Of a stretch of 10,096 nucleotides of DNA, positions 1 to 6,185 are shown one piece after another (the stretch's first letter is position 1; each line of letters begins with the position of its first letter). The stretch is from Phycisphaerae bacterium. GTDB taxonomy: Bacteria; Planctomycetota; Phycisphaerae; Sedimentisphaerales; Anaerohalosphaeraceae. The notes under the pieces were generated by a model that was not told the DNA's origin, did not search any database, and was given only the letters and a program-made list of their open reading frames with translations. The position numbers were made by a program, and so were the translations under genes. The DNA is taken from the NCBI GenBank assembly GCA_003567095.1, contig PXAQ01000120.1, positions 1-10,096 on the forward strand. Reading direction: 5' to 3'.

Positions 1-76
1 GACCGTCCCCGAGTCCGTAATGACCTCGAACCGCAACCTCCTGCAGCTCGAGGTCATTACGGACTCGGGGACGGTC
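1..76. repeat. Perfect 29-bp inverted repeat at the window edge
   Basis: Bases 1-29 are the exact reverse complement of bases 48-76, with an 18-base spacer (30-47). The right arm is in frame with the mannosidase domain that follows and encodes a plausible strand of it (LEVITDSGTV). The left arm is therefore probably a fold-back copy and not native upstream sequence. Such fold-backs are common at contig ends and after multiple displacement amplification. A genuine hairpin cannot be excluded. Confidence 0.9.
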
Positions 77-364
77 GCTGAAAACCGTTTTTTTTACCTG
101 CCGGATAAACACATCGACTGGCCCCGGGCGGCTGTGGACATAAAGATAGAGGCACAGTCAGCGTCGTCCTGGACGGTTGTTCTGACATCGAAGACACTGA
201 TCCGCGATACGGTGCTTAGTGCCCCTGAGAAAGGGATATTGTCTGACAATTACTTCGACACCCTGCCCGGAAAACCGCTCCCGTTGAGCGTCCAATTTCC
301 CGGCAAAGCGCCCTCAACACGTCGTCCGCTGAAACTGCGGTCAGTACCGAACGGCCTGGGCTGA
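2..364 (+). CDS. GH2 beta-mannosidase-like protein, C-terminal domain only (5' partial)
   Basis: This is the C-terminal end of a probable glycoside hydrolase family 2 beta-mannosidase, an enzyme that removes terminal beta-mannose residues from mannan or glycan oligosaccharides. Only the last beta-sandwich (Ig-like) domain is present; the catalytic barrel would lie off the left edge. The recognisable pattern is a strand with D-SG-V (TDSGTVAENRFFYLP), a lysine-containing turn (PDKHIDWP), and later the family-typical SDNYFDTLPGKP segment about 40 residues before the stop, which closely resembles the SDN-FD-LPGE signature of these enzymes. The frame is open from base 2. The ATG at 20 is not a believable start, because it lies inside the left arm of the terminal inverted repeat, and native sequence probably begins near base 30. 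The gene converges on the pilus operon. The gap to the inferred original end of that operon (396) is only about 30 bases, with no terminator visible. Identification rests on the end of one domain, so substrate specificity is not established. Confidence 0.75.
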   Translation, partial: TVPESVMTSNRNLLQLEVITDSGTVAENRFFYLPDKHIDWPRAAVDIKIEAQSASSWTVVLTSKTLIRDTVLSAPEKGILSDNYFDTLPGKPLPLSVQFPGKAPSTRRPLKLRSVPNGLG

Positions 365-395
365 AATTGCCAAAAGCGCCGTGGTCAATACATCA

Positions 396-554
396 TCACA
401 TCTCAAACATCATCTCAAACATCATCTGATCCATATCCATATCTCGCTGCATCCCTTCACGCGATCTGTCCAAAAGCACGGCATCCCGTACGGCATCCTT
501 AATTTGCCGATACTCCTGGCTCAACTCCGAGGGCCAGTTTCTGGTGCCGACCGA
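396..554 (-). other. Out-of-frame remnant of the original 3' end of the third pilus-operon gene
   Basis: Reading copy A on the minus strand in the +1-shifted frame gives a continuation that matches the end of the upstream gene (SVGTRNWPSELSQEYRQIKD) and then a distinctive tail, REGMQRDMDMDQ followed by MMFEMMFEM, ending at a TGA at 396-398. The MMFE repeat comes from a tandem 12-base unit at about 396-425. This tail is richer in Met and Phe than the tail now encoded, and it resembles the Met/Phe ends of the two upstream proteins (YMMF and GFGMF). It is probably the ancestral C-terminus, separated from its gene by one missing base at the duplication junction. If that base is a sequencing or assembly error, the real CDS ends at 396. 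Confidence 0.7.
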
Positions 555-676
555 ATATCCGTACCTCCCTGCATCCCTTCAAGCGTTCTGTCCAAAAGCA
601 CGGCATCCCGTTCGGCATCCTTAATTTGACGATACTCCTGGCTCAACTCCGAGGGCCAGTTTCTAGTGCCAACCGA
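432..676. repeat. Tandem duplication of 123 bp, one copy missing a base
   Basis: Copy A is 432-554 (123 bp) and copy B is 555-676 (122 bp). Aligned base for base they differ at nine substitutions plus one missing base, a C expected between 554 and 555; about 93 percent of the aligned bases match. On the minus strand both copies encode the same segment, including NWPSELSQEYRQIKDA and RDAVLLDR. Three of the six substitutions in the best-conserved 108 bp are synonymous and three change residues (E/V, T/S, L/R, copy B versus copy A). With the missing base restored, the unit is exactly 41 codons and the reading frame continues through both copies. The divergence argues against a simple assembly duplication of one sequence. 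Confidence 0.9.
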
Positions 677-2389
677 CATTGCCAGCAGTGACTCGTGCGG
701 CCCATGATAAAGCATTTTTGCCAACTCCGATTGCCGCGTACCCTGCCAGGCAACCCGATTATCGACGTCGACAAGCATATACGACGTCGCAAAATCAACC
801 GCCAATTCCTGCGGGGCTGCACCCGTGCCGGAGGTTGTGCCCTCTGTCCACATACCCATGCCGTCCATCGTCGGACGCCGCCGGGCAGCGGGCTGTTCAG
901 GAGGTGTGTACTCTTCCACCAATTGACCGATCATCTGGCCGGGGAAGACATCAAACTCCCAAGTGCGCCACTGTCCCCTGTAATACCGGGCAACATCAAC
1001 TTTCACGCCGCTTTCTATGTCGCCGGCCAAGACTTCCAGTGGAAACAGATGTTTCATTCTGGGAACAGAAACGGTTGCCGTGGGTTCTGAGAAATCACTC
1101 CACAACACAATCTGATCCCTGAAATGCTGCTGATCCTGGCCAAACCAGTTGCGTCCGGCGATCGGATTAAAGACGCCAAAACGGATTCGGTACTGGTAGG
1201 CGGCGCCGGGCTCGGCGGTGTCGTCGTGGGCCCAGACGAGCAACGGTTCACGCAGTCTGTCAAGCTGTGTATCCTCATCAATCTGCTCGCTCTGCCAGTC
1301 CTGTATAATATCATCCAGGGTGCGTTCTTCACGGCGTCGATCGGTGCGCTGGGGCGTCTGCACTCGCATCGGATCCTGCATCTGCGGCGTTTGGCGTCGA
1401 CGTGTTTGTGTCGTCCGACGCGCATCTCTGGAGTCATCGGGGCTGCGTGCGTCCAGGCGCTGTTCACGCTCCTGGCGGCGGCGCTCATCGTCCTGTCGTT
1501 TGAGCAATGTCTGTGCTTCGTCCCAATATTGCGGAGGCAGCCAGTCCATCTGCAAGGAGGCAAAATCATAAGGCGTCGGCTGCAGCAGGCTCGCCTGGAC
1601 ACGCATGTCCTCATATTGCCGACGCCACATCATCACGTCGCCGATCTCCATTTCATCCAGGGTCGTGGGTGTTTGTCCAAATAACCGGTGGAAGGGTTGT
1701 AGACGGTAGCGCGGCACTGTTTGCCATTGCTGCCACGTCCCGTCATCGTGCTGCCGGCGCCGCTGCAGTTCCAGGCGCGCAAAGACCGGCTGGGCAAAGG
1801 CCGGTTCACGCCAGGCGGCATTCAAACGCGGCCCCATGAAAGACTGCTGAAAATTCCGGTAGAGGGTTTCAAGATCAACACGCGCCCCAATCGTCACAAA
1901 ATCAAGGTCAGCCAACTCGGTCTCAACGTTGCCGTATGGGGTGTCCGGCCCTATTTCATCAACCGGCTTGTGCACCGCCCCCCGCACGTGCGCGACTTTA
2001 ACATCTCGAAGAGGGGTAATCTCCGGCACCGGATAGACTCGATCGTCATCAAAGACCACCTCCCCTACGCCGGGAAAGGGAACAGCGATGTTGGTTGCCA
2101 CATGTGACAGCGGCGATTGAAAAAGCTCCTGAAGTTCATCGACAACCCGAATATCATAAGCCAGACGATCAGCAGGCCTGTTTAAGGCCTCCTCAAGCTG
2201 CTGCGCTTCGCGCCGATTGGAGGTGTCGATCTGGCCGGGACCAAGCCGGCGCCCCTGCACAGACTCGGCGTACGGATTACTGATGACCAGTGCCCACAGC
2301 AGATACATACCGATGACACCGATCACGCCGACGATGATTTTGTCCGCATGGGCCTCAAGGGCCGCGAGTATGTTTTTTTTCTTGCTCAT
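521..2389 (-). CDS. Membrane-anchored protein of the pilus-type operon with fibronectin-like domain; 3' end frameshifted
   Basis: I do not recognise a named family. The protein (622 residues from this start) has a short basic N-terminus (MSKKKN), one membrane segment at about residues 18-36, and a large, presumably periplasmic, remainder. A charged, Arg/Gln/Thr-rich linker of about 75 residues follows residue ~300. After it comes a beta-rich segment starting at AYQYRIRFGVFNP and containing WSDFSEPTATVSVP, which resembles a fibronectin type III strand pair. An earlier LELQRRRQHDDGTWQQW segment looks like a related beta repeat. An in-frame ATG at 2416 exists, but a CAGG directly abuts it. The ATG at 2389 has a weak purine-rich stretch six bases upstream and gives a normal membrane-protein N-terminus. 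It is the third gene of the operon, 62 bases after its neighbour. Its position recalls pilP, but I see no PilP homology. The last codons (GGTDIRSAPETGPRS) are probably a frameshift product created at the duplication junction; the intact protein would be about 664 residues. Confidence 0.8.
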   Translation of the reverse strand: MSKKKNILAALEAHADKIIVGVIGVIGMYLLWALVISNPYAESVQGRRLGPGQIDTSNRREAQQLEEALNRPADRLAYDIRVVDELQELFQSPLSHVATNIAVPFPGVGEVVFDDDRVYPVPEITPLRDVKVAHVRGAVHKPVDEIGPDTPYGNVETELADLDFVTIGARVDLETLYRNFQQSFMGPRLNAAWREPAFAQPVFARLELQRRRQHDDGTWQQWQTVPRYRLQPFHRLFGQTPTTLDEMEIGDVMMWRRQYEDMRVQASLLQPTPYDFASLQMDWLPPQYWDEAQTLLKRQDDERRRQEREQRLDARSPDDSRDARRTTQTRRRQTPQMQDPMRVQTPQRTDRRREERTLDDIIQDWQSEQIDEDTQLDRLREPLLVWAHDDTAEPGAAYQYRIRFGVFNPIAGRNWFGQDQQHFRDQIVLWSDFSEPTATVSVPRMKHLFPLEVLAGDIESGVKVDVARYYRGQWRTWEFDVFPGQMIGQLVEEYTPPEQPAARRRPTMDGMGMWTEGTTSGTGAAPQELAVDFATSYMLVDVDNRVAWQGTRQSELAKMLYHGPHESLLAMSVGTRNWPSELSQEYRQIKDAERDAVLLDRTLEGMQGGTDIRSAPETGPRS

Positions 2390-2451
2390 AGTCGTCTCTC
2401 TGACTCTATTTGTCATCCTGTTTTAAACGCTCATCCGGCATATCGCCACGA

Positions 2452-3753
2452 TCAAAACATCCCAAACCCGCCGCCGGCCGGCGCCCCCATATCGCTATCG
2501 CTGGCCGGTTCATCCTGACCAAGCTGCTTCAAGACAGGATCCGGCTTGATCATATCGTAACCGTCCCGACGCAGCAGGTACTCACAGGCCAAATCAAGTC
2601 GCATGACCGCGCCGTCACCATAGCGATACAATGCATGGACGGGATCGTCCTTTTGCACCACATGGATACTGTTGTTGAGAATCGATATCTGATTGCGGCT
2701 GGATTGACGTCGGGGCCCGTCCGGATCGAAATCCTCGAAAAACGAATGCTCTTTGCCGCTGCTCAACTCGCGCATAAATTCAAGAACGTACCGGTTGTCG
2801 ATGATCACCGATACCGCAAAATGCACAACGTCGTAATCCGGGCCGTTGACGCGGCCGGTCCAGGCCGTATCCACAAACTTGCTTGGGGTTGTATCGGAAA
2901 CGTAGTTGAGCATGTCGCGACCGGCTGTTTGCGTCCTGCCTCGCGTTGTCGTGGGCTGAAACATCGACCCTCGCCGACGTTCGCCAAGGACTTGAACCGG
3001 CCCGCTGAAGCCAACACCCAGCAACCGTTTTACCGGCGAGGTGGACACCTTCGAAGAGCCGGCATTGATCGCCTCAATGCTTTGCACAACGTCCTCAAAA
3101 ATCCACAGCGCAACTTGGGAATGCCAGCAATCGGTCAGCGCATCATCCGTTCCTTCGAATTCAAATTGCTTCCAGAAATCATACCACGCAAATGACGCGG
3201 GGTTGGCATAAACTGAGATACTTTCGGCCCGGGCCCGACACAGGGCATCAACCATCGGATCCTCTTCGGCCGTGCGGCGGGTCGTCGTCATTCCAGTGCG
3301 TGTCTGGGTGCGCCCGGTGCCGGTGCGTGCACGTATTTCCGACTCGCTTGGAGCGTCGCGCGCGTTGATAGAACTGAGCAGATCGTCGACAGCTTGGACA
3401 TACTGCTCGCCATATTCCGCAAAAATCTGGGAAGACCGTTCCACTGGCGCGGGGAAAATATTGTACGCAACCAGTTCACGCTGACTGCTGTGTTTGAGCA
3501 GCGCCTCGATCTGCTCAACGTCGCTTTCAAGTCGATTCATATACGCCTCAAGGACAGCGGGTTTGTCTGCAGGCGGAACGTCCTGCATCAGGGAACGAAG
3601 CGTCTGAGCCTCACGGACGCTGTCTTGCATATTCGCGCTGACCCGGCCGCCAAGCCATAGTACCGGCGGCAGTAGCAGTATCGCAAACAGCACCAATCCC
3701 GCCGGCGGCAGAAGCGCGGCGTATTTTTTCAAAAATGCCTTAATAAATCCCAT
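2452..3753 (-). CDS. PilO/Amuc_1100-like inner-membrane pilus assembly protein
   Basis: This 433-residue protein probably forms part of the periplasmic scaffold of a type IV pilus or related secretion platform. A short cytoplasmic N-terminus with basic residues (KAFLKK) precedes one membrane segment at about residues 13-35. A helical region follows (about 40-95), rich in charged and Leu residues. Two alpha/beta regions are separated by an Arg/Thr/Gly linker (142-164). The second, about 306-366, runs VVHFAVSVIIDNRYVLEFMREL and later ISILNNSIHVV; this strand-helix-strand order matches the membrane-distal domain of Akkermansia Amuc_1100 and PilO-type folds. A second Thr/Arg linker lies at 267-279 and a Gly-rich tail ends in GFGMF. 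The start is firm: AGGAG at 3760-3764 sits six bases upstream, and only 18 bases separate it from the stop of the PilM-PilN gene, so co-transcription is likely. The assignment rests on architecture and context, not on strong motifs. Confidence 0.65.
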   Translation of the reverse strand: MGFIKAFLKKYAALLPPAGLVLFAILLLPPVLWLGGRVSANMQDSVREAQTLRSLMQDVPPADKPAVLEAYMNRLESDVEQIEALLKHSSQRELVAYNIFPAPVERSSQIFAEYGEQYVQAVDDLLSSINARDAPSESEIRARTGTGRTQTRTGMTTTRRTAEEDPMVDALCRARAESISVYANPASFAWYDFWKQFEFEGTDDALTDCWHSQVALWIFEDVVQSIEAINAGSSKVSTSPVKRLLGVGFSGPVQVLGERRRGSMFQPTTTRGRTQTAGRDMLNYVSDTTPSKFVDTAWTGRVNGPDYDVVHFAVSVIIDNRYVLEFMRELSSGKEHSFFEDFDPDGPRRQSSRNQISILNNSIHVVQKDDPVHALYRYGDGAVMRLDLACEYLLRRDGYDMIKPDPVLKQLGQDEPASDSDMGAPAGGGFGMF

Positions 3754-3771
3754 TCGAATCTCCTGTTCGGG

Positions 3772-6096
3772 TTAAAACATCATATATGAATCCTGCCTCT
3801 GGTCTGCCGCAGCAGCCTCATCAGCAGGGGCGTCTTTCCAGACAAACTTCGCCTGAATACGAAACCAGTGGTCCCGGTCAATCATACGCTGATCACCGTA
3901 GTCGGTAAATTTTATCCTGCCCAAATCCCGGTCGGTCAGCTCCGGGTCCTGCGCAATATCCTGGTGGGTATAAATGTCAAAGGTCCGGCTGATTTCTTCC
4001 TGGGTCATCGGGTCGATCAGGACCTCTTCGGTGGTGATGCGGTCTTGCGTACGCCCCATTCCCGTTGTTCGCGTTGTTCGTCGGGTATCGGTCAACTCTT
4101 CGGGCACTCGCTGGACTTCTTTGAGCACCCCGATGCCGGCGGGCATATCCGACGACTGCAGATCAACCCGTCCGGTTTCCACCTTGAAATGCGCGATATT
4201 GCCCTGTTCATAGAGTTCAAACGGTCTATCCGGCATGATCTCGTCCAAATTTGCAAACCGCGTGATCACGCCCCATCGGCTTGGGTCACCGCTTACACCG
4301 GTCGGATCGAGCAACTCGGAAATCCGCTCATACGGACTGTATCCCTCGATAAGCAGGACGAACCCGGCTTTGTGTTCAGCTGGCTGGTCGGAGACGTCCG
4401 GTCGGCTCGGACGTCCTCTGTCTCTGTCCGGCGACATTCGCCTGATCCCCGTCATTTCCCTCATCTGCATTTCTTCTGGCTCTCCCCAGCCGCCAGTCCG
4501 TGCCGGGGCCCTGTCACGCCGAGAGGCGCCTCGTTCGGCCTCCGGAAACGCGCTTTGCGATACATCCTGAGCCGGTTCAATCATCACACGGGTCAGGAAC
4601 ATTTGCTTGCGCTGGTTGCGCGGAATATCCACCACCGCCTCGACATCACCGCTGCGGAACGCCTCAAACAACTGAGCCTGATCAGGCGTATTGTCGGCAT
4701 TCGGCAGACACCCGAGTATCGTTTCGTTCAAAAGCGGGATGACGTCACGGTGATTAAACAAGTCTTTGGCAGCCTCGACCCGTTCGAGCAAGGGAGCCTT
4801 GCGACCTTCCTGCTGGGAGACCTGACTTCGCACATCCTGGGCCTGACGAACAATTGAAGCAACTTCCCGGCGCGCTGTCGCATTGGCCTCATACAACTGC
4901 CTTTCGCGAAACGCCCGACCGGCGCCCAGCAGCATGACCACCACCAGAAAGCTCGCCGCGACAGACAAGATCTTCGCTTTTTGTGACCAGGCCATCGCCC
5001 GGGCGATTTTCTTGGGCAGCAGGTTGGTTTGAATCCGGGCATGGCCGAGCAACTGGAGGCCCAAGCCGTACACCGCGGGAAAATCCGACACATTTTCGTG
5101 AAACTTAGCGCTGGACACCTCCGGCGAGACGTGAAGCTTTTTAAACGAATCAGGCTTGACCACCGTCGTGCCGAGCGTTTGCTGGAGGTATTTGGAAAGT
5201 CCCTGCAGCTTCATCCCCCCGCCGGTGGCAATCATATGAGTAAAGGTTTTGTTGCGTCCCTGACTGCTGCTGCTGTAAAAGCCCAGGCTGCGCTGAAGCT
5301 CGCTTCCCAGCTCGGTATAGACCGGTTTCATCGCCGTGTAGATCTGGCGCATATGCTTGCTGACCGGCGCGGTGCGTTTGACTTTCTCAGCTTTTTGAAA
5401 GCTCAATTTGAATGCGTCAGCGATGGCCTCGGTGAAGGTGTTGCCGCCGATGCGGATGTTGCGCTGCCAGACCGTGTTGCGTGTGCAGATCACCAGGGTC
5501 GTATTTTCGGCCCCCATGTCCATAATCACCACCGCCTTGTCGGACGACTTGGCAAGCTCTTCAGCGCGATCATAGCAGGCGTAATTGTACAGCGCCATTG
5601 GCGAAATCTGGACACAGGAGATACGCATATTTTCTTGTGCGAAATGATCCAGCACCTCGGAGATCACTTCGTTTTTGATCGCAAAAATACCTACTTCTTT
5701 GTCGGGGCTGTCGGGATTGTCCATCAACTGCCAATCCCATTCGACCTCATTGATATCGAAGGGAATCTGCTGGACAGCTTCAAAACGGATAACTTCCGGT
5801 ATCTTTTTGGCTTCAACGGGGGGCAGCTTGATAAACCGTGCAAAGCTACTCTGACCGGGGATGGAAATGGCTACTTCTTCATTGCCGATGTCGTTTTCGT
5901 CCAGAAATTTTCGGAGTGTATCGGCAAGAATCTGATCTTTTTCCGCGTCGTTGAGTTCACCGGAGGACAACACTTTCTTGTGCTCAACGAAGGCGAATCC
6001 GATCACTTCAAGGCCGTCGTCACCTTCCTGCATCCGAATCGCCTTGAGTGCATTGGTCCCTATATCAATGGCCCAAACGCCATGCGATGCTGCCAT
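3772..6096 (-). CDS. pilM: PilM-PilN fusion: actin-like pilus assembly ATP-binding protein joined to a membrane-spanning PilN-like part
   Basis: PilM is a cytoplasmic FtsA-like protein that binds ATP and holds the N-terminal tail of PilN at the inner membrane during type IV pilus assembly. Residues 1-355 show the full actin-fold set: phosphate-1 loop DIGTNALK at 11-18, PilM-typical IPGQSSFARFIKLPPVE at 79-95, phosphate-2 DMGAENTT at 193-200, GGG-containing nucleotide loop ATGGGMKLQGL at 290-300 and AVYGLGLQL near 341-349. Then TNLLPKKIAR at 357-366 matches the conserved start of PilN (INLLP), directly before a membrane segment at about 374-393, a coiled-coil-like stretch at 396-430, and about 340 residues of largely extracytoplasmic sequence with an Arg/Pro-rich linker (about 520-570) and an Arg/Thr linker (671-690). 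PilM alone is usually near 350 residues, so 774 indicates a fusion. AGGAG at 6106-6110, nine bases upstream, supports the start. It is the first gene of the operon and is divergent from mtaB. The PilM part is secure; the PilN reading is likely but less certain. Confidence 0.85.
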   Translation of the reverse strand: MAASHGVWAIDIGTNALKAIRMQEGDDGLEVIGFAFVEHKKVLSSGELNDAEKDQILADTLRKFLDENDIGNEEVAISIPGQSSFARFIKLPPVEAKKIPEVIRFEAVQQIPFDINEVEWDWQLMDNPDSPDKEVGIFAIKNEVISEVLDHFAQENMRISCVQISPMALYNYACYDRAEELAKSSDKAVVIMDMGAENTTLVICTRNTVWQRNIRIGGNTFTEAIADAFKLSFQKAEKVKRTAPVSKHMRQIYTAMKPVYTELGSELQRSLGFYSSSSQGRNKTFTHMIATGGGMKLQGLSKYLQQTLGTTVVKPDSFKKLHVSPEVSSAKFHENVSDFPAVYGLGLQLLGHARIQTNLLPKKIARAMAWSQKAKILSVAASFLVVVMLLGAGRAFRERQLYEANATARREVASIVRQAQDVRSQVSQQEGRKAPLLERVEAAKDLFNHRDVIPLLNETILGCLPNADNTPDQAQLFEAFRSGDVEAVVDIPRNQRKQMFLTRVMIEPAQDVSQSAFPEAERGASRRDRAPARTGGWGEPEEMQMREMTGIRRMSPDRDRGRPSRPDVSDQPAEHKAGFVLLIEGYSPYERISELLDPTGVSGDPSRWGVITRFANLDEIMPDRPFELYEQGNIAHFKVETGRVDLQSSDMPAGIGVLKEVQRVPEELTDTRRTTRTTGMGRTQDRITTEEVLIDPMTQEEISRTFDIYTHQDIAQDPELTDRDLGRIKFTDYGDQRMIDRDHWFRIQAKFVWKDAPADEAAAADQRQDSYMMF

Positions 6097-6148
6097 AACT
6101 GCATACTCCTGAAATAAAGGCTCTATTCATCTACGCCGCGGAAAACGC

Positions 6149-6178
6149 TTGTATTCGCGGGCGTTTTATCGCTATAGT
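6149..6178 (+). promoter_or_regulatory. Candidate sigma-70 promoter of mtaB (possibly leaderless transcript)
   Basis: TTGTAT (6149-6154) and TATAGT (6173-6178) are separated by 18 bases and resemble -35 and -10 elements. Transcription would begin at about 6185-6186, at the ATG of mtaB, leaving essentially no 5' leader. No Shine-Dalgarno sequence is visible before that ATG, which fits a leaderless message. Inferred from sequence only. Confidence 0.45.
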
Positions 6179-6185
6179 GGTTCTC

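Noticed and set aside
381..629. Plus-strand open frame with His-rich start
   Set aside because: It reads the complement of the MMFE-encoding repeat and the duplicated segment; the minus-strand reading explains it.
2410..3195. Plus-strand open frame of 261 codons
   Set aside because: Antisense to the PilO-like gene, which has a good ribosome binding site and tight operon spacing.
5029..6117. Plus-strand open frame of 362 codons
   Set aside because: It is antisense to the PilM domain, whose ATP-binding motifs are complete on the minus strand.
6142..6167. Inverted repeat AAAACGC/GCGTTTT between pilM and mtaB
   Set aside because: Only a 7-bp stem with a 12-base loop and no following T-run; it overlaps the mtaB promoter candidate, so an operator is possible, but there is no further support.
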